Source: Branchiostoma floridae
Lineage: Eukaryota > Chordata > Leptocardii > Amphioxiformes > Branchiostomatidae
Assembly (NCBI RefSeq): GCF_000003815.2
Contig: NC_049981.1
Span: 4,630,770-4,694,769 of the forward strand
Reading direction: 5' to 3'
Length of the DNA stretch: 64,000 nucleotides
Each line of letters starts with the position of its first letter. Within the stretch, counting starts at the first letter, position 1. Below the pieces are notes generated by a model. The model had not been told where the DNA came from and did no database searches. It saw nothing but the letters and a program-made list of their open reading frames with translations. Position numbers and translations under genes: made by a program. Positions 54,971 to 64,000 of this stretch are shown piece by piece.

Positions 54971-56402
54971 CCTAGCTTAATATTTCAGTAGTGTTAACAG
55001 CCATACATCCGCCGGTGCACGGTCTAAGGATGACATCTAGCGATGTATATTGTTATTGCATCGACGATAAACTAATGCTGCAATACTAAAGATTGTTAAT
55101 AGGTGACACTTTGACCCATGTGAAGACTTGGTTTTGGCAAGCTCTAATTTGACACAGAACACAAGAATCGTTGTTCATTTCATGAACACTCTCAGTAACT
55201 TTCAGTAGATGGAATCGGAAACGCCTAGCCGTTTCCAAAATTAAACCCATTCTGTTTGCTTGGGTGTCTAACATTCATCGATAACGGGGGCCGCCCTAAG
55301 ATGGTTATCGTCGTAAGATGGCACGGATTTTTTGCTGATCTTATTATCCATAAGTACACCGTGTTTGTTGCCACTGACTATGCTGATTACAAAGGTAAAT
55401 AAACCAAGTCCATGCACACAGCTTTAATTTGCATTCCAAGTAAACTTTAACACAGTTATTTTATGTTTTTTGTTAACAGAATTCTAACAGTAATGTTGAC
55501 AGTGCTGAATCACTGCGGTCACCGGCCTCTGCGTATTGGCGGCTCGTGTCGCTAACTATACCAACTCTTCCAAGCAGTCATACAACTGCCATGATACACA
55601 TAAATAAAGCTCCATAAAACACTATGAATATGGGTCTTCAAATGTTTTTTGAGTAGAAAAGCAACCAAAAGGATGCGACATAAACATTGCTACCATTGTA
55701 CTCCCAAGGGAGTGTGGCCGTGAAGGTGGCAGACTAGAGAACGCTCCAAAGATTTATTTGGCTGTAACAAATTATTCGTGCTGTCTATGAAAATAAGACT
55801 TGATAGAGCGATGTAGATGATATTTTCATATAATCAGACAGAGTTTTGTTGATGTTGGCGGTGTCGTTTTTTCGTAATGATTTTTTTTAGTCGGGCATTC
55901 ACAATCAGTGCATTCAGCCCATTGCCCGTAAAAACATGAGCTGGATTGTTCTAGGTACAGCCTTCCTCATGTCAGACAAGAAGTACATACAGTCACGATT
56001 TTACTGTCAAAAGAAAGCTAAAATATCATACTATTTATTTTTTTCTGTGTACTTAAATTTACCACTTACTTCTGAAGAGAGCAAAATGTAAAAAAAAGCG
56101 TACCAAGTTAGGCACACTGTTCAGCGTAGCACAAAATTGGAAGGTTACATACACGAAATTGTTTGCCGTTGTAACACGCAGCGCGAAAGGTTCATGAACC
56201 ACATGAATGCAATTCTTATTCAAGTATGTTGTTCAAATCTATGTGTAAAATATTCAGTCATCAAAATTTGACCACTCTCAGGCAACTAGCGATGGAGCGC
56301 CATGAGTTTCTACATGATATAAGTATAGATACCGGTAAGGTGAGGTTCTACAAAACTTGTAAATCTGCATAGTATTACGCTAGAGAAAACTACTAGTCTT
56401 GT
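54971..56402. other. Intergenic, nothing recognised
   Basis: No convincing exon, RNA or repeat family. Confidence 0.45.
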
Positions 56403-56773
56403 AACTAGTTGATTTCGAGTTTCGCTCCGCAATAAGACAGGTTGGCATTGGCGCTCATCCTCTCAAAGTAGAAAGAGGGAGATACAATAGATTACCAGTG
56501 TGTAAAACAACTTGCAAATACTGTACATCGAAAGCAGTGGAAGACGAAAAACATTTTATTTACAAGTGTTCATTCAACCAAACCGAAAAAAATACTTTGT
56601 TTAGAGAAGCCACAAAGACATATTCCAACTTCCCTACACTCACAGACGAACAGAAAGCCACTTTTCCCTGGAAATCGCAGAACCTACAAATTGTCGAAAA
56701 GGTGGGGCTTTTTGTCTCCCTCTGCTTCCAAAAAAGAAGTCAACTAAACCTGTTTAAAAATAGCCAACAATAG
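56403..56773 (+). pseudogene. LINE ORF2 C-terminal remnant
   Basis: From about 56409 one frame reads VDFEFRSAIRQVGIGAHPLK, VERGRYNRLPVCKTTCKYCT and VEDEKHFIYKC, then runs open to TAG at 56771-56773. The pattern 'R.S.HPL.VE.GRY.....R.C..C....VEDE.HF...C' is typical of the region after the reverse transcriptase in non-LTR elements. A stop codon lies just upstream, and no reverse transcriptase core is visible before it, so this is a dead fragment. Confidence 0.7.
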
Positions 56774-57849
56774 TATTAGAGTAGAATATTGTTTATAACT
56801 GTTCATTGTCACTTGTATATCTCCCATGTTTATACCATTTACTTGCAATTAGCCCTCGGACATGAACTTGCAAATAAATTCCTTTTATTACCTTTGCCAA
56901 GAAGATTATTTTGGGTAGAAAATTTTTGTGTCCCAATATGTAGGTCAATCTCATATATCTTGAGCAGCTGTGGTTAAAATGTCATGATATTTGGTACTTT
57001 AGTAGCGGTTGCGTATACCAAGGTTTTGTACGAAAATGGTACACCTGACTCTTTCTGTCGGGCCTGCAGCGGGGCGAGTGTGTCCATGTATGTATTTGCG
57101 GACAATATAACTTTTGACGCTGTGGATCGTTTTGTATTATATTTGGTAGTTATTTAGGCATTTGGAAAATGAGGTTCAAGTTCGATATTGGGCGTCCTGG
57201 CGACAAGTTGCGGTACTGCAGCGAATGGTCAAAGTTGGCGTTAAATTTTCCTCAAGTTCCAGGTACAGTATTTTTTTTACTAGTGGATACGTCTTTGGGC
57301 AGGGACTAAGTCGTGTAAGTTTGGGCCCCCTGGCGACTTGTTTTCATCTGCAGAGGGCGATTTTGTCGTTATCTTTGGAAGAGAATATTTAAGTCAAGTA
57401 GGGGTTGGTGGATTTGCATTAGTTTTGGTACGCACATACCTCGGTTGATGATTAAAATCCTGAGACCCTCCGTAAGACGTTCGTGAGCAATACATCGACC
57501 TCGGATGTTTCTTTGTGCTATATTTAAATATGTGACCGCCTTTACAACATAAACATATAAATCAAGCTAAATCAAATACATGTAGCAGTTTTACTAATTT
57601 TTGTTTTCTATGCTTAGTGAAATTAGATTTGATCTGACATTTTAGAACGATTATATTCATGGTAGTAGAGACAGAAGACATAAACATAACAGAAATGTGA
57701 CAATGGGTCGTGAAAAAAGCGGCAATACTAATGTTTACCTAACGGTTTAGTCGTCGCCTTTTTATGTATATGAGCATGCTACGTCATCGTTTTTTTTTTA
57801 TATTTCAGCCATACCATAGGAATGGTGAAATATATTGTATTCGTAATGT

Positions 57850-57988
<139 letters not shown>

Positions 57989-58705
57989 CCTGTCAAATCT
58001 TCAAATCGAATCAACTCGGCCTTTTAAAAACCGATTGACTTGAAATTTGGCACAAAAGTAGAATATGCGCGGGTCTTTTTTTCATTTTTTTCATATCTGC
58101 CTTTAAAATGATTTTATAGAGTTTTTTTGTCAATTTTTACGTATATTTTGGGCTCCTGTACCCTGGTATTACAGCCGAATGACATTAAATTTGGTACAGA
58201 GGTGCCCTGATCATATGCCCACACAGATTTAATAACAGTTTTGGCATACGGTACAACAAAAATACTTAATTTTGCGATTTGTGGCCATTTTTGACAAAAA
58301 AGCGCATTTTTGCCTCCTGTACCGTTAAAACTTCTCTGTATACACAATCATTTAAATTAAGTCGGGCTGTTTGGATAATATCTGTATCAACTACATAGGA
58401 GACTACTACAAAAATGCTTCTATGCAGCAAAGAGAAGACTGGGTTTGTCCATTAGAACTTATCACCAGCTTAAGAGGTGTGCATTCCCTACAGAGAAAGG
58501 GCAAAAGCTTAAGCCGAATGTATATCTATCAGTTACAAACATTAATGCAAAGTAAGAATTTTCGGATTACAGACTACTACCAGGCTAGTGCTGTACTGAC
58601 CAGCACCCAGGGCTTACCTGCATAGATAACGAAAACTGGACAAGTAAGAAAGGCTTTTGACGATTTTGTCAGTAATTGTACATTATGGGAGCGTCACTAG
58701 GCAAC
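57989..58705. other. Intergenic, nothing recognised
   Basis: AT-rich. An 84-codon frame at 58371-58625 has no recognisable domain. Confidence 0.45.
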
Positions 58706-59464
58706 TTAACCCTATTCAGACCGGGCTTTTTTGGTCATCCCTGGACGGGGGGGGGGGGGGGGGGGGCTTTTGAGGCCCCCCACTTCTAAGTCCTCTAACT
58801 CTCGAACGACGTGCCGTAAGGCCATCAAATTTTCAGGACATTATATCGACATAATATCTGACAAGTATTTGACGTTTGACGTTACGTTCACGTAAGATGA
58901 CGTAATTATGACGTCATCAATTTGATTATATTGGCCGGACCCATGAAAAAAGGGTATTCTCAGAAAACTTCAAGTTATACTACAAAAATGTAACAATAAG
59001 TGCAGATAACAGAATAATAATGTTTATTACGACTTGTATTGCCAATAGCAACATCGATGACGTCATAATGACGTCATAAAATGACGTCATGCACATCTAA
59101 GATACGAGATAGCTATAGGCTCCGCAATATTATATCCACCACCTTGAATTTTCAAAACTTCTTTTTTTGCAACAAATAATCACAAAGGGCAATGGAAATA
59201 GACTAAATTCATTCATTTAGATGGTTTTTGATGAAAAAATACCAGGTAGTTAGAAATTCTTAAGGGAAATTGCCTGTCAGCAAACGGTTGCCATGGCAAC
59301 ACGAAAAAATGGAAAATTGTAAAAACGTAAACTTGTTGCCAACAATATTTTAGGAAAACTCCCCAAATTTGGTGGCTTTAGCGTAAGGCGTTCTAGCGTT
59401 ATAGGACATCGAAGTTAGCACGGGCCTCAAAAGCCCCCCCCCCCCCCGGTCTGAATAGGGTTAA
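58706..59464. mobile_element. piggyBac-like TTAA MITE, ~750 bp
   Basis: TTAA (58706-58709) precedes CCCTATTCAGACCGGG, and the inverse CCCGGTCTGAATAGGG ends at 59460 followed by TTAA (59461-59464). A second inverted block follows: a poly-G run with CTTTTGAGGCCC on the left, and GGGCCTCAAAAG with a poly-C run on the right. TTAA target duplication plus CCC-starting ends is the piggyBac superfamily signature (family knowledge). There is no ORF for a transposase. The inside is rich in TGACGTCA palindromes. Confidence 0.85.
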
Positions 59465-60737
59465 AAGAAAATTTTGTGACTTCTGGCAAAAGAATATCAA
59501 CTGGCATCAGAGAGGCGGGTGTGGTCTTTTATCAATTATTTAGTCATTCATCATGTAAATTGAAAGAAAATTGTGGACGAAAAACTGGCCTCGGAGGAGT
59601 AGATAAAATCGGATGTCATGACATGGGTGTGACTTGGCACGGCCACTACACAGAGACTAAAGAAAATAAGCCAATTATAAGACAACTTCGGGTACGAAAT
59701 AAATTCTATTCCACAGACAAACATGACCAGTTGATGTTTTAGATCAAGCCTGTTTCAAGCAAAAAAAAAAATTATCGTCGGGAATGGTTAGATAGACCAA
59801 AATAGGCAAACATGTAATGTGTTGAAGCCTAATAAACATACTTGTAGAAGTTACACTGGGAAGGTAGCCATGACTATAGTTGCAGAAGTAAAACTTGTTA
59901 AATGGTTGCAAAAAAAAACTGCAATCAATATGGAACCATAATTGTAGTTGCAAGATTGGCAAGTGATACCAGTATACCACACTAGTATCACTTTTACTAC
60001 ACTAGTTCACTTCTTTAATACTAGGAATGGATGTCTAGTTAGTTGTGATGCCACGTTTTGTCAGTTCAAATCTTGTTATGACGTTTATGGTGTCTATTTT
60101 GAGAATTAAGTCATCTTGTTTATGTATTTATTTATTTATTTATTTATCATTCATTTGTTTCTTGAACACATTTCATTATTTTTGCACTCTGCATAGGATG
60201 TTATCCATAAAGTTTACGTGCTGTGGCATTACGACGGAAAGACATAATGATTGGGAAATGGCGGGAGAAGGTTATGTTTTTGAGAGTGTGCAGACACCAG
60301 AGTCAGCATGTAGCAGTTTCTATCATGTATTTTTTTGTATGTATGTAAATGTAAATTGTGTATATAGACACCAAGAACCGAAATACACTCTAGGCTGGGC
60401 TGGAAGGACATTAGAGCAACACATTAATACTGCAATGCCGTACTCGTCTACAAAGCTCTTAACAGCAAACTCCCACCCTACATGCAGCAAACTCCCACCC
60501 TACAAACTCCCACCACTCATAAACCACCTCGTTCGCTACGCTCACTCGGTGGTTTATTCGGTGGTTATCGCACCTGACCAGGGATTATCTCACCATATAC
60601 ACCTCGGGCCGGGGCATTAACCCTTTATTATTTGATATTATTCTCAGTCTCTGGGGAAAGAGCTCTAGAAGTTTCTTGTTTGCTGACAGGAAGAAAAATT
60701 GAATTTCCGGACGCCATCTTTGATGATCTGTGATTAG
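59465..60737. other. Intergenic, nothing recognised
   Basis: The longest frame (60045-60620) runs through a TTTA repeat and has no domain or splice support. I do not call it a gene. Confidence 0.5.
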
Positions 60738-60841
60738 AATCTGGTCAGACAATTTTTTCTATCTAATTAACAGCTCGAGGCGACATCTGAAGCACAGGGG
60801 TTGAGAACTGGTCATTTATAATAACTCCGAGTCTGCTCAAA

Positions 60842-60892
60842 ATGGCGGGCGGGCACCTTTTCTTGCAATCTTCTTCTGTTGGGTATTACTGA
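60842..60892 (+). pseudogene. Decayed copy of the signal-peptide first exon
   Basis: ATGGCGGGCGGGCACC... reads MAGGHLFLQSSSVGYY and then stops. It matches the exon at 61546 at its start (ATGGCGGGC) and at the end (TCTTCTTCTGTTGGGTA), but the middle has shifted frame and the donor is GTATTA instead of GTAAGT. The upstream 100 bp also match ('ATCTGGTCAGACAA', 'CTCCGA.TCTGCTCAA'). Confidence 0.55.
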
Positions 60893-61545
60893 GTTGTTGT
60901 GTTGAACGCACAATTAAATGACTTCAGTTTGAATCTTCAACGTTGCAAAGGTGGGGAAAAGGTCACCACCAAAGATATTTTCTATGTGGCAGGCAGGGTT
61001 TGGTACTGTCCTGTGTGCACCTGCCTGTGTGGTTATGTAGTGCCAAACGAAAACTCAACAAAAATATTTATGAGTTTGACCTGACAAAACATCATTTTCA
61101 ATTTCAATTTTCAACACATTTCAGTCCATATCAGCAGTTTTGTTAACAGTGCAAACTGCGAGAAAATATCCTTGTAAGACCCTCCCAAGCCGGAGGCACA
61201 TTTCTGCATCGACAGTATGAACGGAATCTTAATTACATACTCTCAAAGGGATTCAGATCAGCCGTGATTGACGGGTAGCACAATGCGACTTTGTCAAATG
61301 TTGTCTGTGTATGGTTGATTGATTGATTGATTGGTATCTCATGAAGAAGCCATCTTTATCAACAGGTGGCGATATCTATAATCTGGTCAGACAACCCTTT
61401 CATCACCATAATTATCAACTCTTTTATGCTAATGAGGTACCACTCCCTTCAACAGACAGCATTTCCTATTAACAGACAATCCATGGTGACTTTATAAACG
61501 CTGAGACTCAAAACTGAATGGTCATTCACTCCGAAACTGCTCAAG

Positions 61546-61591
61546 ATGGCGGGCAGCTGCAGATTGCCAATTGTCGCTCTTCTTCTGTTGG
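61546..61591 (+). CDS. Candidate first exon with signal peptide start
   Basis: Encodes MAGSCRLPIVALLLLG with the splice donor G|GTAAGT after one base of the Gly codon (phase 1). The Arg followed by a hydrophobic Leu-rich run is a typical signal-peptide start. Phase 1 would suit joining to class 1-1 extracellular modules like those of the gene upstream. The rest of the gene is not visible up to the window end, apart from a doubtful exon at 63594. Confidence 0.5.
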
Positions 61592-62426
61592 GTAAGTAGT
61601 TTTTTTCATTTCTTTGCATTATGTGCTGAAAAGGGGACCAGGTTATCAATTTATATACTGAGTAATATACATGTTGAGAAGATTCATCATTTGTCAATCG
61701 TTGGTTTTAGAAAAAGTAACGCGTCACACCGGCCTGTCTCAGTCAGTACTAGGATTTGGGCGTGGTGTTCAAACTTTAGGAGATTGGACAATTCTCTAAT
61801 TTGAATTTGAAACTTTATACAGCAATACCTCACACGGAAGTAACGTGGTTATGACAATAAAATACTAAAAAAAACGCACAAAATCGAAATCAACACCGTC
61901 TGCGTTTTTAACAGGATTTGAAAAGCCCCTCTTTAGAAGTTAGACTCCGAAATGGAGGGCCCTTCACACGAGAAGCAGAATCAGCCGGAATGCCGTCAGA
62001 ATGACTATTTTTTGTACATTGCTGGGTATTCAAAGTGCATTCTAGCACTTCTTACTGTGTTCTAGATATTTCTGCCCATTCCTAAATGTTTTTGTCAAAA
62101 TTGTTGAGTTGCATTGAAGTTGGAGTAATGTCGAACAGTATTCAAAGTGCAGTACGTACGCGTACGACCGCGCGTATTCTACGGCATTTTGGCGCATTCT
62201 TTCTCTTGTGAAGGGGATATAAGTTGCATATGGAATTCCACACGAATGTGGCACGGATTTTTGCAAATTCTTCATCCCGTCTTTTTCTGCTTGATTCCTG
62301 TTTTAGTATGAAGGCCCTTATAACAATGAAAGAAATGTTCAGTAAACTTCGCCATTTCGGTTCAACATGAACGAGTCAATTACTTTTACTTTGGTCGAAA
62401 TCCTGCTCGAACCAACCTGAATGCCA

Positions 62427-63117
62427 CAGGCGCGCATTTTACCCACTCCCGACTCGGGGAGGTAGTGACGAAAAATAACAATACGGGACTCTTTCGAGGC
62501 CCCGTAATTGGAATGGGTACACTTTAAATCCTTTAACGAGGATCTATTAGAGGGTAATTCTGGTGCCAGCAGCCGCGGTAATTCCAGCTCCAATAGCGTA
62601 TATTAAAGTTGTGCGCGTTTGAAAAGCTCGTACTTCATGTAGTTGCATCTTGGGACCGGGCTTGCGGTCCGCCGCGAGGCGTGTCACTGCTCGTCCCGGC
62701 CCTCCCTGCCGGATTCTCCTTGGTGCTCTTAACTGAGTGCCTCGGGGTGCCGGAGCGTTTACTTTGAAAAAAAAAATAGAGTGTTTAAAGCAGGCCTGGC
62801 GACTGAATAGTAGTGCATAGAATAATGGAATAGGTCCTCGGTTCTATTTCGTTGGTTTTCGGAACGTGAGGTAATGATCAAGAGGGACGGACGGGGACAT
62901 TCGTATTGCGGCGGGAGAGGTGAAATTCTTGGATCGCCGCAAGACGAACCACTGCGAAAGCATTTGCCAAGAATGTTTTCATTAATCAAGAGCGAAAGTT
63001 GTGGGCGCGAAGGCGATCAGATACCGCCATAGTCACAACCATAAACTATGCCAACCAGCGATCCGCCGGCGTTACTTCGATGACCCGATGGGCAGCTCCC
63101 GGGAAACCCGAGTTTCT
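62427..63117 (+). pseudogene. 18S rRNA fragment (diverged, partial)
   Basis: Carries the hallmark SSU sequence GGTGCCAGCAGCCGCGGTAA with TTCCAGCTCC, plus ACCCACTCCCGACTCGGGGA, GGTGAAATTCTTGGATCGCC, AAAGCATTTGCCAAGAATGT and GGCGATCAGATACCGCC. It starts abruptly in the 5' domain and stops after GGGAAACCCGAGTTTCTT, so only about the middle third is present. Changes at normally conserved places (GTTGTGCGCGTTTGAAAAGC near 62605, GTTGTGGGCGCGAAGG near 62999, CCATAGTCACAACC near 63027) show it is a pseudogene. 28S, 5.8S and spacers are absent. Confidence 0.9.
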
Positions 63118-63593
63118 TCACTGACCATTTTGTAACCTTTCTACCGTACGCTCAGTTGTTGTTCCCCCCTGGGACAGGTAGTTTGGGGTGGCAGCTCCTT
63201 TGTCTGAGTGTCAGTGCAGACTACATGCTTTAATTACTCTTATGTATTCATGGCTTCAAAAAATACAACCTTTCAATTGAGCAAACCTTCATCTAATACG
63301 AACTTCAAAGTGTACTCTTGTCTTAATGTACTTGGCATTTTGAAGTTTTTCTTTGCATTTTGCGCTAACGTATCTGTTTGTTGATTATTAGTCTTCAGGC
63401 ACAAGTTTGCAAATGAAGAGTATGTAATCAGAATGATAATTTTTATCTATGAGAACTTTGACAGAAATAATTTGTAATATTACTGCATTCGTAAAGCCCC
63501 TTGATCGGAATGATCCGGAATGCCGCCTGCATAAAATCAATTGTATATGCCCTGGAATTTTAATGTATTTTATAACTTCTCACCGAATTCCAG
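63118..63593. other. Intergenic, nothing recognised
   Basis: AT-rich sequence between the rRNA fragment and a doubtful exon. No gene, RNA or repeat was recognised. Confidence 0.4.
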
Positions 63594-63723
63594 ATATTCG
63601 TGTCTCGTGGCCGTCACGGATGTTTTTGGTCAGGCTCATAACTTTCGAGGAGCATTTGAGTTGGATATATTTCGGACGGAGTTCAAAGGGTATCCTAACT
63701 CCAACTATACAAATATCAACTGA
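63594..63723 (+). CDS. Doubtful terminal exon
   Basis: After an acceptor-like AATTCCAG the frame reads YSCLVAVTDVFGQAHNFRGA, FELDIFRTEF, KG and so on to TGA. The sequence looks protein-like, but I cannot assign a domain. Its entry phase (two bases owed) does not match the phase 1 donor at 61591 directly, so at least one more exon would be needed. It could be chance. Confidence 0.2.
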
Positions 63724-63812
63724 AGCCTAGTTTATACATAGCCGAAGTTAGCTCACGAACACTGAGCCGGCTTTTAGCCGACTCAGGTCGACTCGGCTAC
63801 GCCTATCTTTTA

Positions 63813-64000
63813 TACCCCCTTTCCACTAGGACGGCGCTCTCGCCGCGCTCTCTCTGCGACCTAAGATTTGACATATCGCTCAACGAATTGTATAGAAAAG
63901 AAACGAATCTTGTTACACTTTGTGCGTTTTGTTGTCTTCTCAATCACACTTTTACGTTTTGTATGATATTCCCAGTGTGAAAGTGAAGGTTACACATATC
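63813..64000 (-). mobile_element. MITE family B copy, cut by the window end
   Basis: Starts TACCCCCTTTCCACTAGGAC, then GGCGCTCTCGCCGCGCTCTC. The interior ('CTCAACGAATT', 'TTTGTTGTCTTCTCA.TCACACTTTTA') is the reverse complement of the interior of the copies at 13238 and 51405, so the element lies in the opposite orientation. Confidence 0.75.

Noticed and set aside
60045-60620. 191-codon plus-strand frame
   Set aside because: No domain, a TTTA repeat in its first third, and no splice or promoter context. It is likely a chance frame.
62339-62989. Minus-strand frames of 76-84 codons near the right end
   Set aside because: They overlap the 18S rRNA fragment on the opposite strand and are not coding.
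62427-63117. A working rRNA gene
   Set aside because: Both ends are missing and several universally conserved stretches are altered, so it is a pseudogene fragment.

Overview
The window looks like nuclear DNA of an invertebrate deuterostome, most likely a cephalochordate (Branchiostoma type). This is an inference from four things: an intron-dense gene made of class 1-1 extracellular modules, many short palindromic transposons, tRNA-derived SINEs, and a eukaryotic 18S rRNA fragment. There are no operons and nothing looks bacterial. One assembly gap (N) lies at 11265-11592.

Layout. Positions 1-12405 hold no gene I can support. This stretch is full of dispersed and tandem repeats, palindromic MITE-like elements and microsatellites, with one possible exon end just after the gap. 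Positions 12406-40531 (+) hold one large gene, whose 5' end is missing or lost in the gap region. I traced 46 exons by splice sites and by an unbroken reading frame, about 7.4 kb of coding sequence and about 2470 residues. Domain order: C-type lectin, F5/8C, EGF, F5/8C, EGF, F5/8C, an unnamed domain with a partial EGF, F5/8C, FN3, F5/8C, Thr-rich linker, C-type lectin, Thr-rich linker, F5/8C, partial EGF, VWD, C8, TIL, short VWC-like segment, FN3, ZP, furin-type site, transmembrane helix, short basic tail. It should be a type I membrane or shed matrix protein: lectin and discoidin modules would bind ligand, and the VWD and ZP modules would polymerise.

Positions 40600-46570 contain a 2.4-kb terminal-inverted-repeat element carrying an internal 1.13-kb tandem duplication, then unique-looking DNA. 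Positions 46576-50037 are a complete, young LTR element of Copia type. It has near-identical 190-bp LTRs, a TTTTC target duplication, an initiator-Met tRNA primer site, a polypurine tract and one 702-codon ORF. That ORF encodes Gag, a zinc knuckle and a protease-like region, then a coiled coil where integrase and reverse transcriptase would be expected. Positions 50043-60700 are repeat-rich: a CCGCGAA motif cluster, a LINE ORF2 remnant, a CTTT microsatellite and a piggyBac-like TTAA element. Near the right edge a signal-peptide first exon (61546) has a decayed copy 0.7 kb upstream, followed by a diverged 18S rRNA fragment (62427-63117) and a truncated palindromic MITE.

Within the big gene, every module from the first lectin to VWD starts in phase 1. 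Several modules are near copies of each other, so the gene seems to have grown by exon shuffling and internal duplication. The first lectin domain appears damaged.
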